A stretch of 64,000 nt of DNA from Mucilaginibacter rubeus. GTDB taxonomy: Bacteria; Bacteroidota; Bacteroidia; Sphingobacteriales; Sphingobacteriaceae. The DNA is taken from positions 273,281-337,280 of the forward strand of contig NZ_BMKD01000008.1 in NCBI RefSeq assembly GCF_014643835.1, written 5' to 3'. A program made the translations under genes and the position numbers. The notes under the pieces were generated by a model. That model saw only the letters and a list, made by a program, of their open reading frames with translations, was not told the DNA's origin and made no database searches. Shown piece after piece: positions 7,516 through 15,966 of the stretch. Positions within the stretch are counted from its first letter, which is position 1. Every line of letters starts with the position of its first letter.

Positions 7516-8733
7516 ATGAACCCATATCAACAGAAAAAACGTTGGAAATATTTGCTCCTTGCCTTTGCAGTGGTAATTGCAATTGGCTCATTGCTTTATA
7601 CCCGTTACCTGGTAAAAAACATTGAACGTTCGGAACGTACCCGGGCCCAGGTTTGGGCCATAAGTATGCGCCAGATCCTTGCCTCAGATGATAATGACTT
7701 TTTAAACTATGTAATAGCCGTGCGCGATAGCCTTACCGTACCCGCCATTGTAACAGATGGAAAAGGCGAAATAGTTTTACAGCGAGGCTTAGACACCACA
7801 AAGACTTTTATCAAGCTGGAAGCCGAAAACAACAAGAGGAAAAAATACGATCCGGCTTACTTTAAAGAAGAGCTCGCCTATATGAAGGGTCAGCATCCTC
7901 CTATTAAACTCCAGGTTTTGGGAGAAGAAAACCTTGTTTACTATAAAGATTCGGCGTTGCTTACACAGCTGCGCTTATTCCCTTATGTACAGCTCACGGT
8001 AATTGCTATATTTTTATTGATGGCGTATACAGCCTTCAGTTCATCGCGCAAATCAGAGCAGGACCAGGTTTGGGTTGGTTTAGCCAAAGAAACTGCTCAT
8101 CAGTTGGGTACGCCTATATCATCGCTTATTGCATGGATTGAGCTGATGAAAGAGAAATTTAATGCCGAAGACGATGTGCTGGTGGCCGAAATGGAGAATG
8201 ACGTAAAGCGCCTTGAAATTGTGGCCGATCGCTTTTCAAAGATTGGCTCCAAACCGGTATTGGACGAGCACGGAGTTTATGCCGTAGTGAAAGATTTTGT
8301 TGATTATTTCAAGGTACGTGTTAGTAAAAACATCAGCTTTGAAATGACGGGTAATCCGCACCTCAAGGCCGGGCTCAATATTCCACTATTTGACTGGGTA
8401 TTGGAAAATTTGCTGAAGAATGCTGTTAATGCCATTGAGGGTAAGGGAAGCATTAAGGTTGAGATTAGTGGCAATAAAGTTAAAAACCAGATTTTTATTG
8501 ATGTTACAGATACCGGCAAAGGCATCTCCCGTTCTAAATTTGATACCGTTTTCCAACCTGGGTATACCACCCGTAAACGCGGCTGGGGATTAGGCTTGTC
8601 GCTCACCAAACGCATAATAGAGAATTACCATAACGGGCAGATCTTTGTGAAAGATTCGGAAATAGGTAAAGGAACAACCTTCAGGATAGTACTAAAAAAC
8701 ACGCGCAATGATAACAAAACCAAAACCAGGTGA
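7516..8733 (+). CDS. Membrane sensor histidine kinase
   Basis: A 405-residue histidine kinase. A transmembrane helix lies at about residues 11-31 (YLLLAFAVVIAIGSLLY), a periplasmic sensor domain of about 120 residues follows, and a second helix lies near residues 158-175. The cytoplasmic part holds the H-box KETAHQLGTPISSLIAW with the phospho-accepting His, an N-box (ENLLKNAVNAI), DTGKGIS and GWGLGLSLTKRI. I prefer the ATG at 7516 over the GTG at 7507. No response regulator gene adjoins it, so it may be an orphan kinase. Its 3' end overlaps the DinB-like gene by 26 nt, which suggests translational coupling. Confidence 0.85.
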   Translation: MNPYQQKKRWKYLLLAFAVVIAIGSLLYTRYLVKNIERSERTRAQVWAISMRQILASDDNDFLNYVIAVRDSLTVPAIVTDGKGEIVLQRGLDTTKTFIKLEAENNKRKKYDPAYFKEELAYMKGQHPPIKLQVLGEENLVYYKDSALLTQLRLFPYVQLTVIAIFLLMAYTAFSSSRKSEQDQVWVGLAKETAHQLGTPISSLIAWIELMKEKFNAEDDVLVAEMENDVKRLEIVADRFSKIGSKPVLDEHGVYAVVKDFVDYFKVRVSKNISFEMTGNPHLKAGLNIPLFDWVLENLLKNAVNAIEGKGSIKVEISGNKVKNQIFIDVTDTGKGISRSKFDTVFQPGYTTRKRGWGLGLSLTKRIIENYHNGQIFVKDSEIGKGTTFRIVLKNTRNDNKTKTR

Positions 8734-9223
8734 TTATTCGCCATTTGCAGCGGGATATGTGGGCCTTGTTGGCGACAATGATGTAATTAACATGCTTGAA
8801 CAGCAAATGGATAACAGTTACCAGCTATTCAGTAATTTAACCGATGAGCAGGGACTATATGCTTATGCACCCGGCAAATGGACAGTTAAGCAGGCATTGG
8901 GCCATATGATAGACACCGAACGTACCTTTGCCTATCGTGCCCTCGTGTTTTCGCGCAATCATATCGAACTGCCGGGTTTTGACCAGGATATTTATGTTAA
9001 CAATACCGATTTCAACCGTCAAAATATAAAAGACCTTGCCGAAGAGTTCCGTGCATTGCGCCAGGCAAACCTTTATATGATTAAAGCATTCAGCAATGAG
9101 CAGCTAAATCGTAACGGTATTGCCAGCAACCATTTGTTTACCGTTGCCGCATTTGTATTTATGCTGGCCGGGCATGAGCGCCATCATTTAAATTTATTTA
9201 AAGAGCGGTACGGGATAGGGTAA
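8708..9223 (+). CDS. DinB-like metal-binding four-helix protein
   Basis: A 171-residue protein of the DinB/YfiT-like superfamily. Family features are the helix around APGKWTVKQALGHMIDTERTF with His at the metal site, and the C-terminal GHERHHLNLFKERY carrying further His ligands. Members are four-helix bundles that bind a divalent metal through three His residues; several act as thiol-dependent transferases, but the function of this one cannot be assigned. It overlaps the upstream histidine kinase by 26 nt. Confidence 0.85.
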   Translation: MITKPKPGDYSPFAAGYVGLVGDNDVINMLEQQMDNSYQLFSNLTDEQGLYAYAPGKWTVKQALGHMIDTERTFAYRALVFSRNHIELPGFDQDIYVNNTDFNRQNIKDLAEEFRALRQANLYMIKAFSNEQLNRNGIASNHLFTVAAFVFMLAGHERHHLNLFKERYGIG

Positions 9224-9262
9224 GGTATTTATATCGCACATCGTAAGGCCATTAAACATAAA

Positions 9263-9293
9263 GACTTACGAAGTTTTTAAAACTTCGTAAGTC
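9263..9293. repeat. 31-bp perfect palindrome
   Basis: GACTTACGAAGTTTT at 9263-9277 and AAAACTTCGTAAGTC at 9279-9293 flank one central T. It lies between the convergent DinB-like and DUF6249 genes and may act as a bidirectional terminator, although no long T-run follows. A 10-G run follows at 9314-9323. Confidence 0.8.
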
Positions 9294-9330
9294 TGGGCTC
9301 TCCAACCTGCCCCGGGGGGGGGGCGATTTT

Positions 9331-9705
9331 TTATTTCTCTTTGTACAATTCTTCTTTATCCAGCACTTCTCTTTTCTCGATGCGGTATGATAAAAACAAG
9401 CCGGCCCCTCCAAAAATAGCGATCAATGCTACGTATAAAAAGAAAACATCATCGTCAAAACTATTGAATATGCCACGGTTTAAAACGTAGGCCAAAAATA
9501 GCCCGATACCCGAACCAATAAGCAGTAAGCCCCATTTTAAATTTTGGTAAGGAGCCGATTGCGGTTTATAACTCCTCGGATCCATGTTTCGTTCAATCAT
9601 AGCTAATTTCTCCCGTTTGTTTAAGTAAACGATCCCGAAGATCATTGCGAATAAGCTGAGGGGTATTATAATTCCTGCTAATACGCCCAATTCACCTGCG
9701 CCCAT
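9331..9705 (-). CDS. DUF6249-type small membrane protein
   Basis: A 124-residue protein with three hydrophobic helices at about residues 4-26, 57-76 and 87-107. Between the first two is the charged motif NKREKLAMIERNMDPRSY, which I associate with DUF6249 membrane proteins often found near sigma factors in Bacteroidota. The start is set at the ATG at 9705 (MGAGELGVLAG), because the upstream extension is basic and unlike the family. It has no obvious operon partner here. Confidence 0.7.
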   Translation of the reverse strand: MGAGELGVLAGIIIPLSLFAMIFGIVYLNKREKLAMIERNMDPRSYKPQSAPYQNLKWGLLLIGSGIGLFLAYVLNRGIFNSFDDDVFFLYVALIAIFGGAGLFLSYRIEKREVLDKEELYKEK

Positions 9706-9861
9706 AATATTTGTTTTTTTAATTAAGTTAATACTGTTTTTTCTCTCTATAAACACGCCATTGCGGTGTATTTGTAAGCTATGACCACATGTTTTTTAAA
9801 CAGGTTACACCCTGATTGAAAAAAATTATTACTCCCTTTTAGGAGGGCGGATGGCATTTAT

Positions 9862-9869
9862 TAACTTTG
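9862..9869 (+). promoter_or_regulatory. Bacteroidota -7 promoter element for the pdeM-like gene
   Basis: TAACTTTG fits TAnnTTTG and ends 5 nt before the ATG at 9875. This argues against the upstream in-frame ATG at 9851 and implies a very short leader or leaderless mRNA. Confidence 0.6.
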
Positions 9870-9874
9870 CTTTA

Positions 9875-10534
9875 ATGATAAGTGCGGCTACTCCTTTTAA
9901 CCTGCTGGGGCAGGATCTTTTATTATTACCACAAAAAGCTATTTACTGGCAGCAGCAAAGCGCCCTGATAATTGCCGATGTGCATTTGGGCAAAGTGGGC
10001 CATTTCCGTAAGGCCGGCATAGCAATACCGCGGGATATGGAGCAAAGTGACCTGGCCGTACTTTCCGATCTTATTTATGAACACAAGCCGGAAAAGTTAA
10101 TTTTTTTGGGCGATCTGTTCCACAGCGATATGAATAACGATTGGGATTGGTTTATCCTTTGGCGCAGCCAGTTCCCCGCGTTACAGATCATGCTGGTCCG
10201 CGGCAACCATGATATCATTGCAGATAAGCATTATCATAACCTGAATATCGAACTGCACGATGAACTGTTGATCGGCCCCTTCCTCATGATGCACCATCCG
10301 CTTGCCAATGACCAGGACGAAAAAGCGGGTTACGTTTTTTGCGGGCATATCCACCCTGGGGTAAACTTAAGCGGCCGGGCACGTCAAAGCATTACATTGC
10401 CTTGCTTTGCCTTCGGCAATAAACAGGGAATTTTACCATCCTTCGGAAAATTTACCGGACGGGTAGCTATCCGGAGCCTTCAAAACGACAAGATCTTTGC
10501 TGTTTTGAAAGATAAAGTTGTGGCTATAGCCTGA
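9875..10534 (+). CDS. pdeM: PdeM-like metallophosphoesterase
   Basis: A 219-residue calcineurin-like phosphoesterase. The dinuclear-metal motifs are present in order: ADVHLGK, GDLFHS, RGNHD, MHHP and GHIHPG. The overall form (LLLPQKAIYW near the N-terminus, FRKAGIAIP after the first motif) matches the ligase-associated DNA damage response endonuclease PdeM. In many bacteria pdeM is clustered with a DNA ligase, a Lhr-like helicase and an exonuclease-like protein; none are next to it here, so the DNA-repair role rests on family membership. The start is fixed by the promoter at 9862-9869. Confidence 0.85.
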   Translation: MISAATPFNLLGQDLLLLPQKAIYWQQQSALIIADVHLGKVGHFRKAGIAIPRDMEQSDLAVLSDLIYEHKPEKLIFLGDLFHSDMNNDWDWFILWRSQFPALQIMLVRGNHDIIADKHYHNLNIELHDELLIGPFLMMHHPLANDQDEKAGYVFCGHIHPGVNLSGRARQSITLPCFAFGNKQGILPSFGKFTGRVAIRSLQNDKIFAVLKDKVVAIA

Positions 10535-10614
10535 TTTTTATCTACAAAATGCACTAAATCCATCGAATTCCCTGTCATAGTATTGTATTTGGCTGTTGAA
10601 TACCAGGACATTAT

Positions 10615-10631
10615 TTTAGATTGATTCTAAA
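10615..10631. promoter_or_regulatory. Palindromic candidate operator upstream of sdhC
   Basis: TTTAGA-N5-TCTAAA lies 85 nt upstream of the sdhC start and about 57 nt upstream of its -7 element. The symmetry and AT-rich sequence resemble iron-responsive (Fur/DtxR-type) boxes; the assignment is inference. Confidence 0.4.
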
Positions 10632-10687
10632 TAGCTTTTTGGTCTCCAATAAGCCAAAACCTCTTCTATGTTTTGTTATTTAATAAA

Positions 10688-10695
10688 TACTTTTG
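10688..10695 (+). promoter_or_regulatory. Bacteroidota -7 promoter element for the sdh operon
   Basis: TACTTTTG matches TAnnTTTG and ends 20 nt before the sdhC ATG. Confidence 0.6.
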
Positions 10696-10715
10696 CCTAA
10701 TAAATCCAATTCATA

Positions 10716-11507
10716 ATGAGCGAATTCAAACAAACCTTAAACTCGTCGCTGGGCAAAAAGCTGATCATGGCTTTAACAGGCTTGTTTCTGTGTACCTTTT
10801 TAATTGTGCACGTAGGCGGCAACCTGTTGTTGTTTAACAACGATAACGGTTTCAGTTTTAACGTGTATGCCAACTTCCTTACGCATTTTCCGCCTATTGA
10901 AGTTATAGCATACCTGTTGTACCTTTCCATTTTAGTGCATGCACTATACGGTTTGATCCTGACTGTCAAGAACCGTAAAGCCCGCCCTGTACGTTATGCG
11001 GTAGCGGCAAAATCTGATGCCTCATGGTCATCAAAAAACATGGGCCTGCTGGGTTCAGTCCTGTTCCTGTTCATCGTTATCCACATGGGCGATTTCTGGT
11101 TCCGTTACCATAACGACAAAACCATGGGCTTTAAAGAGTACCGTACCGACCTGGCAACAGGCGAAACAAAGGTTAGCGATTACACACCGGCCAATGCCGA
11201 ATTCAGTCACTCTGTATCAACCGAAAACAATGTGGAAGTTGTAAGGGTAAAAGACCTGCACGCGCGTGTTGCTTACAGTTTCAGCAACATTATCTACGTT
11301 ATATTTTACGTAATAGCCATGGGCGCTGTAGCATTTCACTTGTTACATGGTTTCCAGAGCGCGTTCCGTACGCTGGGCTGGGTACACCGTAAATATACGC
11401 CGGTAGTTTACTTTATTGGTACATGGCTGTTTGCAGTTATCATTCCGCTGCTTTTTGCCGCCATGCCGGTTTATTATTACTATTTATCAACCCAGGGAGC
11501 TCACTAA
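10716..11507 (+). CDS. sdhC: Succinate dehydrogenase cytochrome b subunit
   Basis: A 263-residue membrane anchor of the single-subunit (SdhC/FrdC, B-type) succinate:quinone oxidoreductase. Five hydrophobic helices are visible. Candidate haem-ligand His residues lie in LIVHVGGNLLLF, ILVHALYGLIL, FIVIHMGDFWF and AFHLLHGFQSAF, consistent with a dihaem cytochrome b. A soluble insertion at about residues 140-180 is usual for Bacteroidota. It is the first gene of sdhC-sdhA-sdhB and is followed by sdhA after 42 nt. It receives electrons from SdhB and reduces menaquinone. Confidence 0.93.
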   Translation: MSEFKQTLNSSLGKKLIMALTGLFLCTFLIVHVGGNLLLFNNDNGFSFNVYANFLTHFPPIEVIAYLLYLSILVHALYGLILTVKNRKARPVRYAVAAKSDASWSSKNMGLLGSVLFLFIVIHMGDFWFRYHNDKTMGFKEYRTDLATGETKVSDYTPANAEFSHSVSTENNVEVVRVKDLHARVAYSFSNIIYVIFYVIAMGAVAFHLLHGFQSAFRTLGWVHRKYTPVVYFIGTWLFAVIIPLLFAAMPVYYYYLSTQGAH

Positions 11508-11549
11508 GTTTAGCTGGCCAAAAGCCACAAACATAAATACAAAGAAGAG

Positions 11550-13484
11550 ATGACATTAGATGCTAAAATTCCTCAAGGCCCATTAGCCGAAAAATGGAGC
11601 AAGCATAAATTTGATCTGAAGCTGGTTAACCCCGCCAACAAGCGTAAATACGATATCATCATTGTAGGTACCGGTTTGGCAGGCGCTTCGGCAGCTGCCA
11701 CTTTAGGCGAGCTGGGTTACAACGTTAAGGCGTTTTGTTTCCAGGACAGCCCCCGCCGTGCGCACTCTATCGCAGCACAGGGTGGTATCAATGCCGCTAA
11801 GAACTACCAAAACGACGGCGACAGTGTTTTCCGTTTATTTTACGATACCATTAAAGGTGGTGACTACCGCGCCCGCGAAGCCAACGTTCACCGTTTGGCC
11901 GAGGTTTCGGTAAACATCATTGACCAGTGCGTTGCACAAGGTGTACCTTTTGCCCGCGAATACGGCGGCTTGCTGGATAACCGTTCATTCGGTGGTTCGC
12001 AGGTATCGCGTACATTTTACGCGAGGGGACAAACAGGACAACAATTATTATTGGGCGCTTATTCTGCGCTTAACCGCCAGATCCATGCCGGTAAAGTAAA
12101 AATGTACACCCGCCACGAAATGCTTGACGTGGTAACTATCGATGGCCATGCCAAAGGTATTGTTACCCGTAATATGTTAACAGGCGCTATTGATACGCAT
12201 GCAGGTCACGCGGTATTATTATGTACCGGTGGTTACAGCAACGTATTCTACCTGTCAACAAACGCTATAGGTTCAAACGTAACGGCAGCCTGGAGGGCAC
12301 ACAAACGTGGTGCTTTCTTTGGTAACCCCTGCTATACTCAAATTCACCCAACCTGTATCCCTGTAACCGGCGATCACCAGTCTAAGTTAACGCTGATGTC
12401 AGAGTCATTGCGTAACGACGGCCGTGTATGGGCTCCAAAAACTGTTGAAATTGCCGAGCAGCTGCGCAAAGGCACTTTGAAAGCAGACCAGGTTAAAGAA
12501 GATGACCGCGATTATTTCCTTGAACGTAAATATCCTGCTTTCGGTAACCTTGTTCCGCGCGATGTGGCATCACGTAACGCCAAGGAAATGGTTGAAGAAG
12601 GCAGGGGTGTAGGAGGTTCTGGCTTCGCGGTATTCCTTGACTTTGCCGATGCTATTAAACGTTTAGGCGAAGAAACTGTTAAAGCCAAATACGGTAACCT
12701 GTTTGATATGTACATCCAGATCACCGACGAGAACCCATATAAACAACCAATGCGTATTTACCCTGCGGTTCACTATACCATGGGCGGCCTTTGGGTTGAT
12801 TATAACCTGAGCACTACAATCCCCGGCTTATATGCTTTAGGTGAGTGTAACTTCTCAGACCACGGTGCTAACCGCCTTGGTGCATCTGCACTGATGCAGG
12901 GTTTATCTGATGGATATTTCGTGATCCCTTATACCCTTGGCGATTACCTGGCTAAAATTGGCCCTAAAAAAGTTGATACCAGCCACCCGGCGTTTGAAAA
13001 AACCAAACAGGATGTTATCGCACACATAAGTAAATTATTAGCTCTTAAAGGCACTAAAACCACTAACGAATACCACCGCGAACTTGGCCATATTATGTGG
13101 GAGTATTGCGGCATGGCCCGCACCGAAGAAGGCCTGAAAAAGGCCAAAGGCCTGATCCAGGCTTTGAAAGCTGATTTCTGGAAAAATGCTATCGTAACCG
13201 GCGAAAACGAAGAAGTGAACGCTTCGTTAGAAAGAGCTGGTCGCGTAGCTGATTTCATTGAACTTGGCGAGCTGATGATAGATGACGCTTTAATGCGTAA
13301 AGAATCATGCGGTGGCCACTTCAGGGTTGAATCGCAAACTGCAGATGGTGAAGCACTTCGCGATGACGAAAACTTCGCGTTTGTAGCAGCGTGGGAATTC
13401 AAAGGTGAAAACCAACCAGAAGAGTTACATAAAGAGCAACTGACATTTGAAGCAGTTCATTTATCACAACGTAATTATGCATAG
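11550..13484 (+). CDS. sdhA: Succinate dehydrogenase flavoprotein subunit
   Basis: A 644-residue flavoprotein that oxidises succinate to fumarate, or the reverse, at the cytoplasmic membrane face. The FAD-binding Rossmann motif [17 protein letters not shown] is near residue 40. [15 protein letters not shown] carries the His expected to bind FAD covalently. HPT in QIHPTCIP, the active-site segment around RDVASRN, and [10 protein letters not shown] plus [18 protein letters not shown] complete the family pattern. Length and order match Bacteroidota SdhA. It lies between sdhC and sdhB. Confidence 0.96.
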   Translation: MTLDAKIPQGPLAEKWSKHKFDLKLVNPANKRKYDIIIVGTGLAGASAAATLGELGYNVKAFCFQDSPRRAHSIAAQGGINAAKNYQNDGDSVFRLFYDTIKGGDYRAREANVHRLAEVSVNIIDQCVAQGVPFAREYGGLLDNRSFGGSQVSRTFYARGQTGQQLLLGAYSALNRQIHAGKVKMYTRHEMLDVVTIDGHAKGIVTRNMLTGAIDTHAGHAVLLCTGGYSNVFYLSTNAIGSNVTAAWRAHKRGAFFGNPCYTQIHPTCIPVTGDHQSKLTLMSESLRNDGRVWAPKTVEIAEQLRKGTLKADQVKEDDRDYFLERKYPAFGNLVPRDVASRNAKEMVEEGRGVGGSGFAVFLDFADAIKRLGEETVKAKYGNLFDMYIQITDENPYKQPMRIYPAVHYTMGGLWVDYNLSTTIPGLYALGECNFSDHGANRLGASALMQGLSDGYFVIPYTLGDYLAKIGPKKVDTSHPAFEKTKQDVIAHISKLLALKGTKTTNEYHRELGHIMWEYCGMARTEEGLKKAKGLIQALKADFWKNAIVTGENEEVNASLERAGRVADFIELGELMIDDALMRKESCGGHFRVESQTADGEALRDDENFAFVAAWEFKGENQPEELHKEQLTFEAVHLSQRNYA

Positions 13485-13485
13485 T

Positions 13486-13555
13486 GATTGGTTGATTAGG
13501 AGAATGGTTGATTAAGTTAAACCCATTTCTCCAATCATCTATTCACTCAATCAAC
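13486..13555. repeat. GGTTGATT-type imperfect inverted repeat between sdhA and sdhB
   Basis: The left arm contains ATTGGTTGATTAGGAGAA and ATGGTTGATTA. The right arm at 13526-13555 contains TTCTCCAATCAT and CACTCAATCAAC. The same unit occurs between the HIT gene and greA at 40330-40459. Here it lies within the sdh operon and could form a hairpin in the mRNA. Confidence 0.65.
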
Positions 13556-13586
13556 AAAACAACGATAACTCAAATCTAAAACAAAG

Positions 13587-14372
13587 ATGAGTAACGGAAA
13601 TATGAACCTGACGCTTAAAGTATGGCGTCAAAAAAATGCTCAAACCGCGGGTAAATTTGTAAGCTACAAAGCCGAAAATATTTCGCCCGACATGTCGTTC
13701 CTTGAAATGCTCGACGTGGTTAACGAGAGCCTTACCCACAAAGGCGATGAGCCAATTAACTTTGACCACGATTGCCGCGAAGGGATCTGCGGTATGTGTT
13801 CATTATATATCAATGGTCACCCGCACGGCCCAAAACGCGGTATCACTACCTGCCAGCTGCACATGCGTACCTTCCACGACGGTGAAACCATCACTATCGA
13901 ACCATGGCGCGCTCAGGCATTCCCAATTGTTAAAGATTTGGCGGTTGACCGCTCTGCCTTCGACAGGATCCAACAAGCCGGTGGTTATGTTTCGGTAAAC
14001 ACCGGTGGTGTACCTGATGGTAACGCTATCCCAATCCCTAAAGTTATTGCTGATGAAGCGTTCAACTCGGCTACCTGTATTGGTTGCGGAGCCTGCGTTG
14101 CTGCCTGTAAAAATGCCTCGGCTATGTTGTTCGTATCGGCTAAGATCACCCAGTTAGGCTTATTACCGCAAGGTCAGCCGGAGCGCTATCGTCGCGTGCA
14201 ATCAATGGTTGCCCAGATGGACGAGGAAGGTTTTGGCAGCTGTACCAACACCGGTGCCTGCGAAGCCGAGTGCCCTAAGGAAATTAAATTGACTAACATT
14301 GCCCGTATGAACAACGACTATTTTAGCGCGAAACTGTTCAGGGAAGAAGAAGTACATGAGCAAGGTCATTAA
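13587..14372 (+). CDS. sdhB: Succinate dehydrogenase iron-sulfur subunit
   Basis: A 261-residue subunit that carries electrons from SdhA to SdhC. Cys clusters: the N-terminal plant-type 2Fe-2S site in [10 protein letters not shown] with a later Cys in TTCQLHMR, then [12 protein letters not shown] for 4Fe-4S, and [12 protein letters not shown] for the third cluster. It is the last gene of the operon and is followed by a strong terminator at 14397-14424. No sign of damage. Confidence 0.95.
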   Translation: MSNGNMNLTLKVWRQKNAQTAGKFVSYKAENISPDMSFLEMLDVVNESLTHKGDEPINFDHDCREGICGMCSLYINGHPHGPKRGITTCQLHMRTFHDGETITIEPWRAQAFPIVKDLAVDRSAFDRIQQAGGYVSVNTGGVPDGNAIPIPKVIADEAFNSATCIGCGACVAACKNASAMLFVSAKITQLGLLPQGQPERYRRVQSMVAQMDEEGFGSCTNTGACEAECPKEIKLTNIARMNNDYFSAKLFREEEVHEQGH

Positions 14373-14396
14373 TTGATCTTTCTGTTAGGATATAGT

Positions 14397-14424
14397 AAAC
14401 GGCCCGGCTTGTCCGGGCCGTTTT
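14397..14424 (+). terminator. Terminator of the sdh operon
   Basis: A perfect 11-bp GC-rich stem (AAACGGCCCGG at 14397-14407, CCGGGCCGTTT at 14413-14423) with a CTTGT loop ends in Ts, 24 nt after sdhB. Confidence 0.85.
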
Positions 14425-14558
14425 ATGTTTTATTCAGAAGTTTTCAAACGGCTTGATAAAAATAAAATGAGATCATAAAAACACTCTTCCCTTTTTGGGA
14501 AATAAGCATACAAATCTTTTTTGGTCCGGCTTAAGACTTAGAACTTAAGACTTCCGGC

Positions 14559-14876
14559 TTACTCCTCTCCAACCAGCTTAAATACCATCCCATCCATGTC
14601 TTCAGAGATTCTGATCTGGCAAGCCAACCGACTTGCAGGTGGAGCGTAGGGGAGCGTATCCAATACGTCGAGCTCGGTATCCGTAGCAGTAAAATATTCC
14701 TCGGGGCCTTCTATCACCTGTACGTGACAGGTAGCACAAAGCGCCATGCCGCCGCAGGTGGCCAGTATATCGTATTCAGATGCCTTCAGTACTTCCATCA
14801 GGCTCAGATTTATGCCTTCCGGAATTTCAACGGCCCTGCTGCCTCCGTCGCGGTCAATTATGGTTAAATTTATCAT
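14559..14876 (-). CDS. 2Fe-2S ferredoxin (adrenodoxin-like)
   Basis: A 105-residue electron carrier. The cluster ligands are Cys41, Cys47, Cys50 and Cys86, in CGGMALCATC and LACQI, a C-X5-C-X2-C-X35-C pattern typical of vertebrate/bacterial-type 2Fe-2S ferredoxins. It begins 2 nt after the stop codon of the flavoprotein reductase gene, so the two are almost certainly one operon and a redox pair: reductase passes electrons from NADPH to this ferredoxin. The final acceptor is unknown; no P450 or oxygenase lies nearby. Confidence 0.9.
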   Translation of the reverse strand: MINLTIIDRDGGSRAVEIPEGINLSLMEVLKASEYDILATCGGMALCATCHVQVIEGPEEYFTATDTELDVLDTLPYAPPASRLACQIRISEDMDGMVFKLVGEE

Positions 14877-14878
14877 GG

Positions 14879-15889
14879 CTAAAAAGCGCTTACACCGTAA
14901 ACGGTGGTGTATTTAAAACTCAGTTTTTGCTCGGGGTAAACATATTTGAAAGCACTTTGGGCCATTAACGCACTTTCATGAAAACCGCATAAGATCAGCT
15001 TAAGTTTACCCGGGTAGGTATTGATATCACCAATGGCATAAATGCGTTCGATATTGGTGCTGTAATCAACTGTATTTACCGCGATGGCTGATCTGTCGAT
15101 ATTCAACCCCCAATCGGCAATAGGGCCAAGTTTGGGGCTAAGGCCAAATAAAGGAATGAGATGATCTGCTTCAATATGGCTTACCTGCTGGTCCCGGTCA
15201 AGCAGGGTGATCTCCTGCAAACGGTCATCGCCGGTTAAAGCAACTACGTTTGATTTAAGGATCAGGTCGATCTTGCCTTCCCTGGCCAGCTCAAATACTT
15301 TTTCGGCACTATCGGGCGCTCCGCGAAAAGTATCTCCCCGATGGACCAGGGTAACCCGCTCGGCTACATTGCTTAGAAAAACAGCCCAGTCCAGGGCGGA
15401 ATCGCCGCCACCTGCAAGCACCACTTTTTTATCCCGGAAATGTTCGGGGTTCTTCACCATGTAGGCTACGCCTTTTCCCTCAAAATCCGTAAGACGGTCA
15501 ATTTCTGGTTTGCGGGGTTCAAAACAGCCAAGGCCGCCGGCAATTACTACTACCTGGCAATGAACGGTTGTGCCGTCGTTAGTTATGATATTATAAGATC
15601 CGTCATCATTGCGTTGCAGGTTTTCTACCCGCTCGCCCAAACTAAAGGTAGGGTGAAACGGGGCTATCTGCAGCATCAAATTATCCACCAGTTGCTGTGC
15701 GGTAACATCAGGATAACCGGGAATATCATAAATAGGTTTATGCGGATAAATTTCGGAAAGCTGGCCGCCAACCTGTGGCAGCACATCGATAAGGTGGCAG
15801 CGCATTTTTAGCAGCCCGGCTTCAAAAACAGCAAATAAACCAACAGGTCCCGCGCCTATAATGCAGATATCGGTAGTAATTTTTTCCAT
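14879..15889 (-). CDS. Thioredoxin-reductase-like ferredoxin--NADP+ reductase
   Basis: A 336-residue flavoprotein. The FAD motif GAGPVGLFAVFEAG is close to the N-terminus, the second nucleotide-binding motif GGGDSALDWAVFL lies mid-protein, and the C-terminal FAD segment is AIGDINTYPG. It lacks the CxxC of thioredoxin reductases, which points to the YumC-type ferredoxin--NADP+ reductases. I place the start at the ATG at 15889 (MEKITTDICIIG). It is followed by the ferredoxin gene and preceded by a LysR gene on the same strand. A repeat-rich palindromic region at 15901-15946 upstream is a plausible LysR target. Confidence 0.9.
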   Translation of the reverse strand: MEKITTDICIIGAGPVGLFAVFEAGLLKMRCHLIDVLPQVGGQLSEIYPHKPIYDIPGYPDVTAQQLVDNLMLQIAPFHPTFSLGERVENLQRNDDGSYNIITNDGTTVHCQVVVIAGGLGCFEPRKPEIDRLTDFEGKGVAYMVKNPEHFRDKKVVLAGGGDSALDWAVFLSNVAERVTLVHRGDTFRGAPDSAEKVFELAREGKIDLILKSNVVALTGDDRLQEITLLDRDQQVSHIEADHLIPLFGLSPKLGPIADWGLNIDRSAIAVNTVDYSTNIERIYAIGDINTYPGKLKLILCGFHESALMAQSAFKYVYPEQKLSFKYTTVYGVSAF

Positions 15890-15900
15890 GTATGATCGCC

Positions 15901-15946
15901 TTTGATTCAGCAATCAAATTTGCCGCTAAACTAATTGGCAATCAAA
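15901..15946. promoter_or_regulatory. Candidate LysR operator upstream of the ferredoxin reductase
   Basis: A perfect palindrome TTTGATT-CAGC-AATCAAA lies at 15901-15918, and its half GCAATCAAA (15910-15918) is repeated at 15938-15946. The site is 12-57 nt upstream of the reductase start and next to the 3' end of the LysR gene. Confidence 0.5.
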
Positions 15947-15966
15947 TGATATAAAGTAATATGAGA

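Noticed and set aside
9314-9323. Run of ten G as a possible phase-variation tract
   Set aside because: It lies between convergent genes after both stop codons, so slippage would not change a protein or an obvious promoter.
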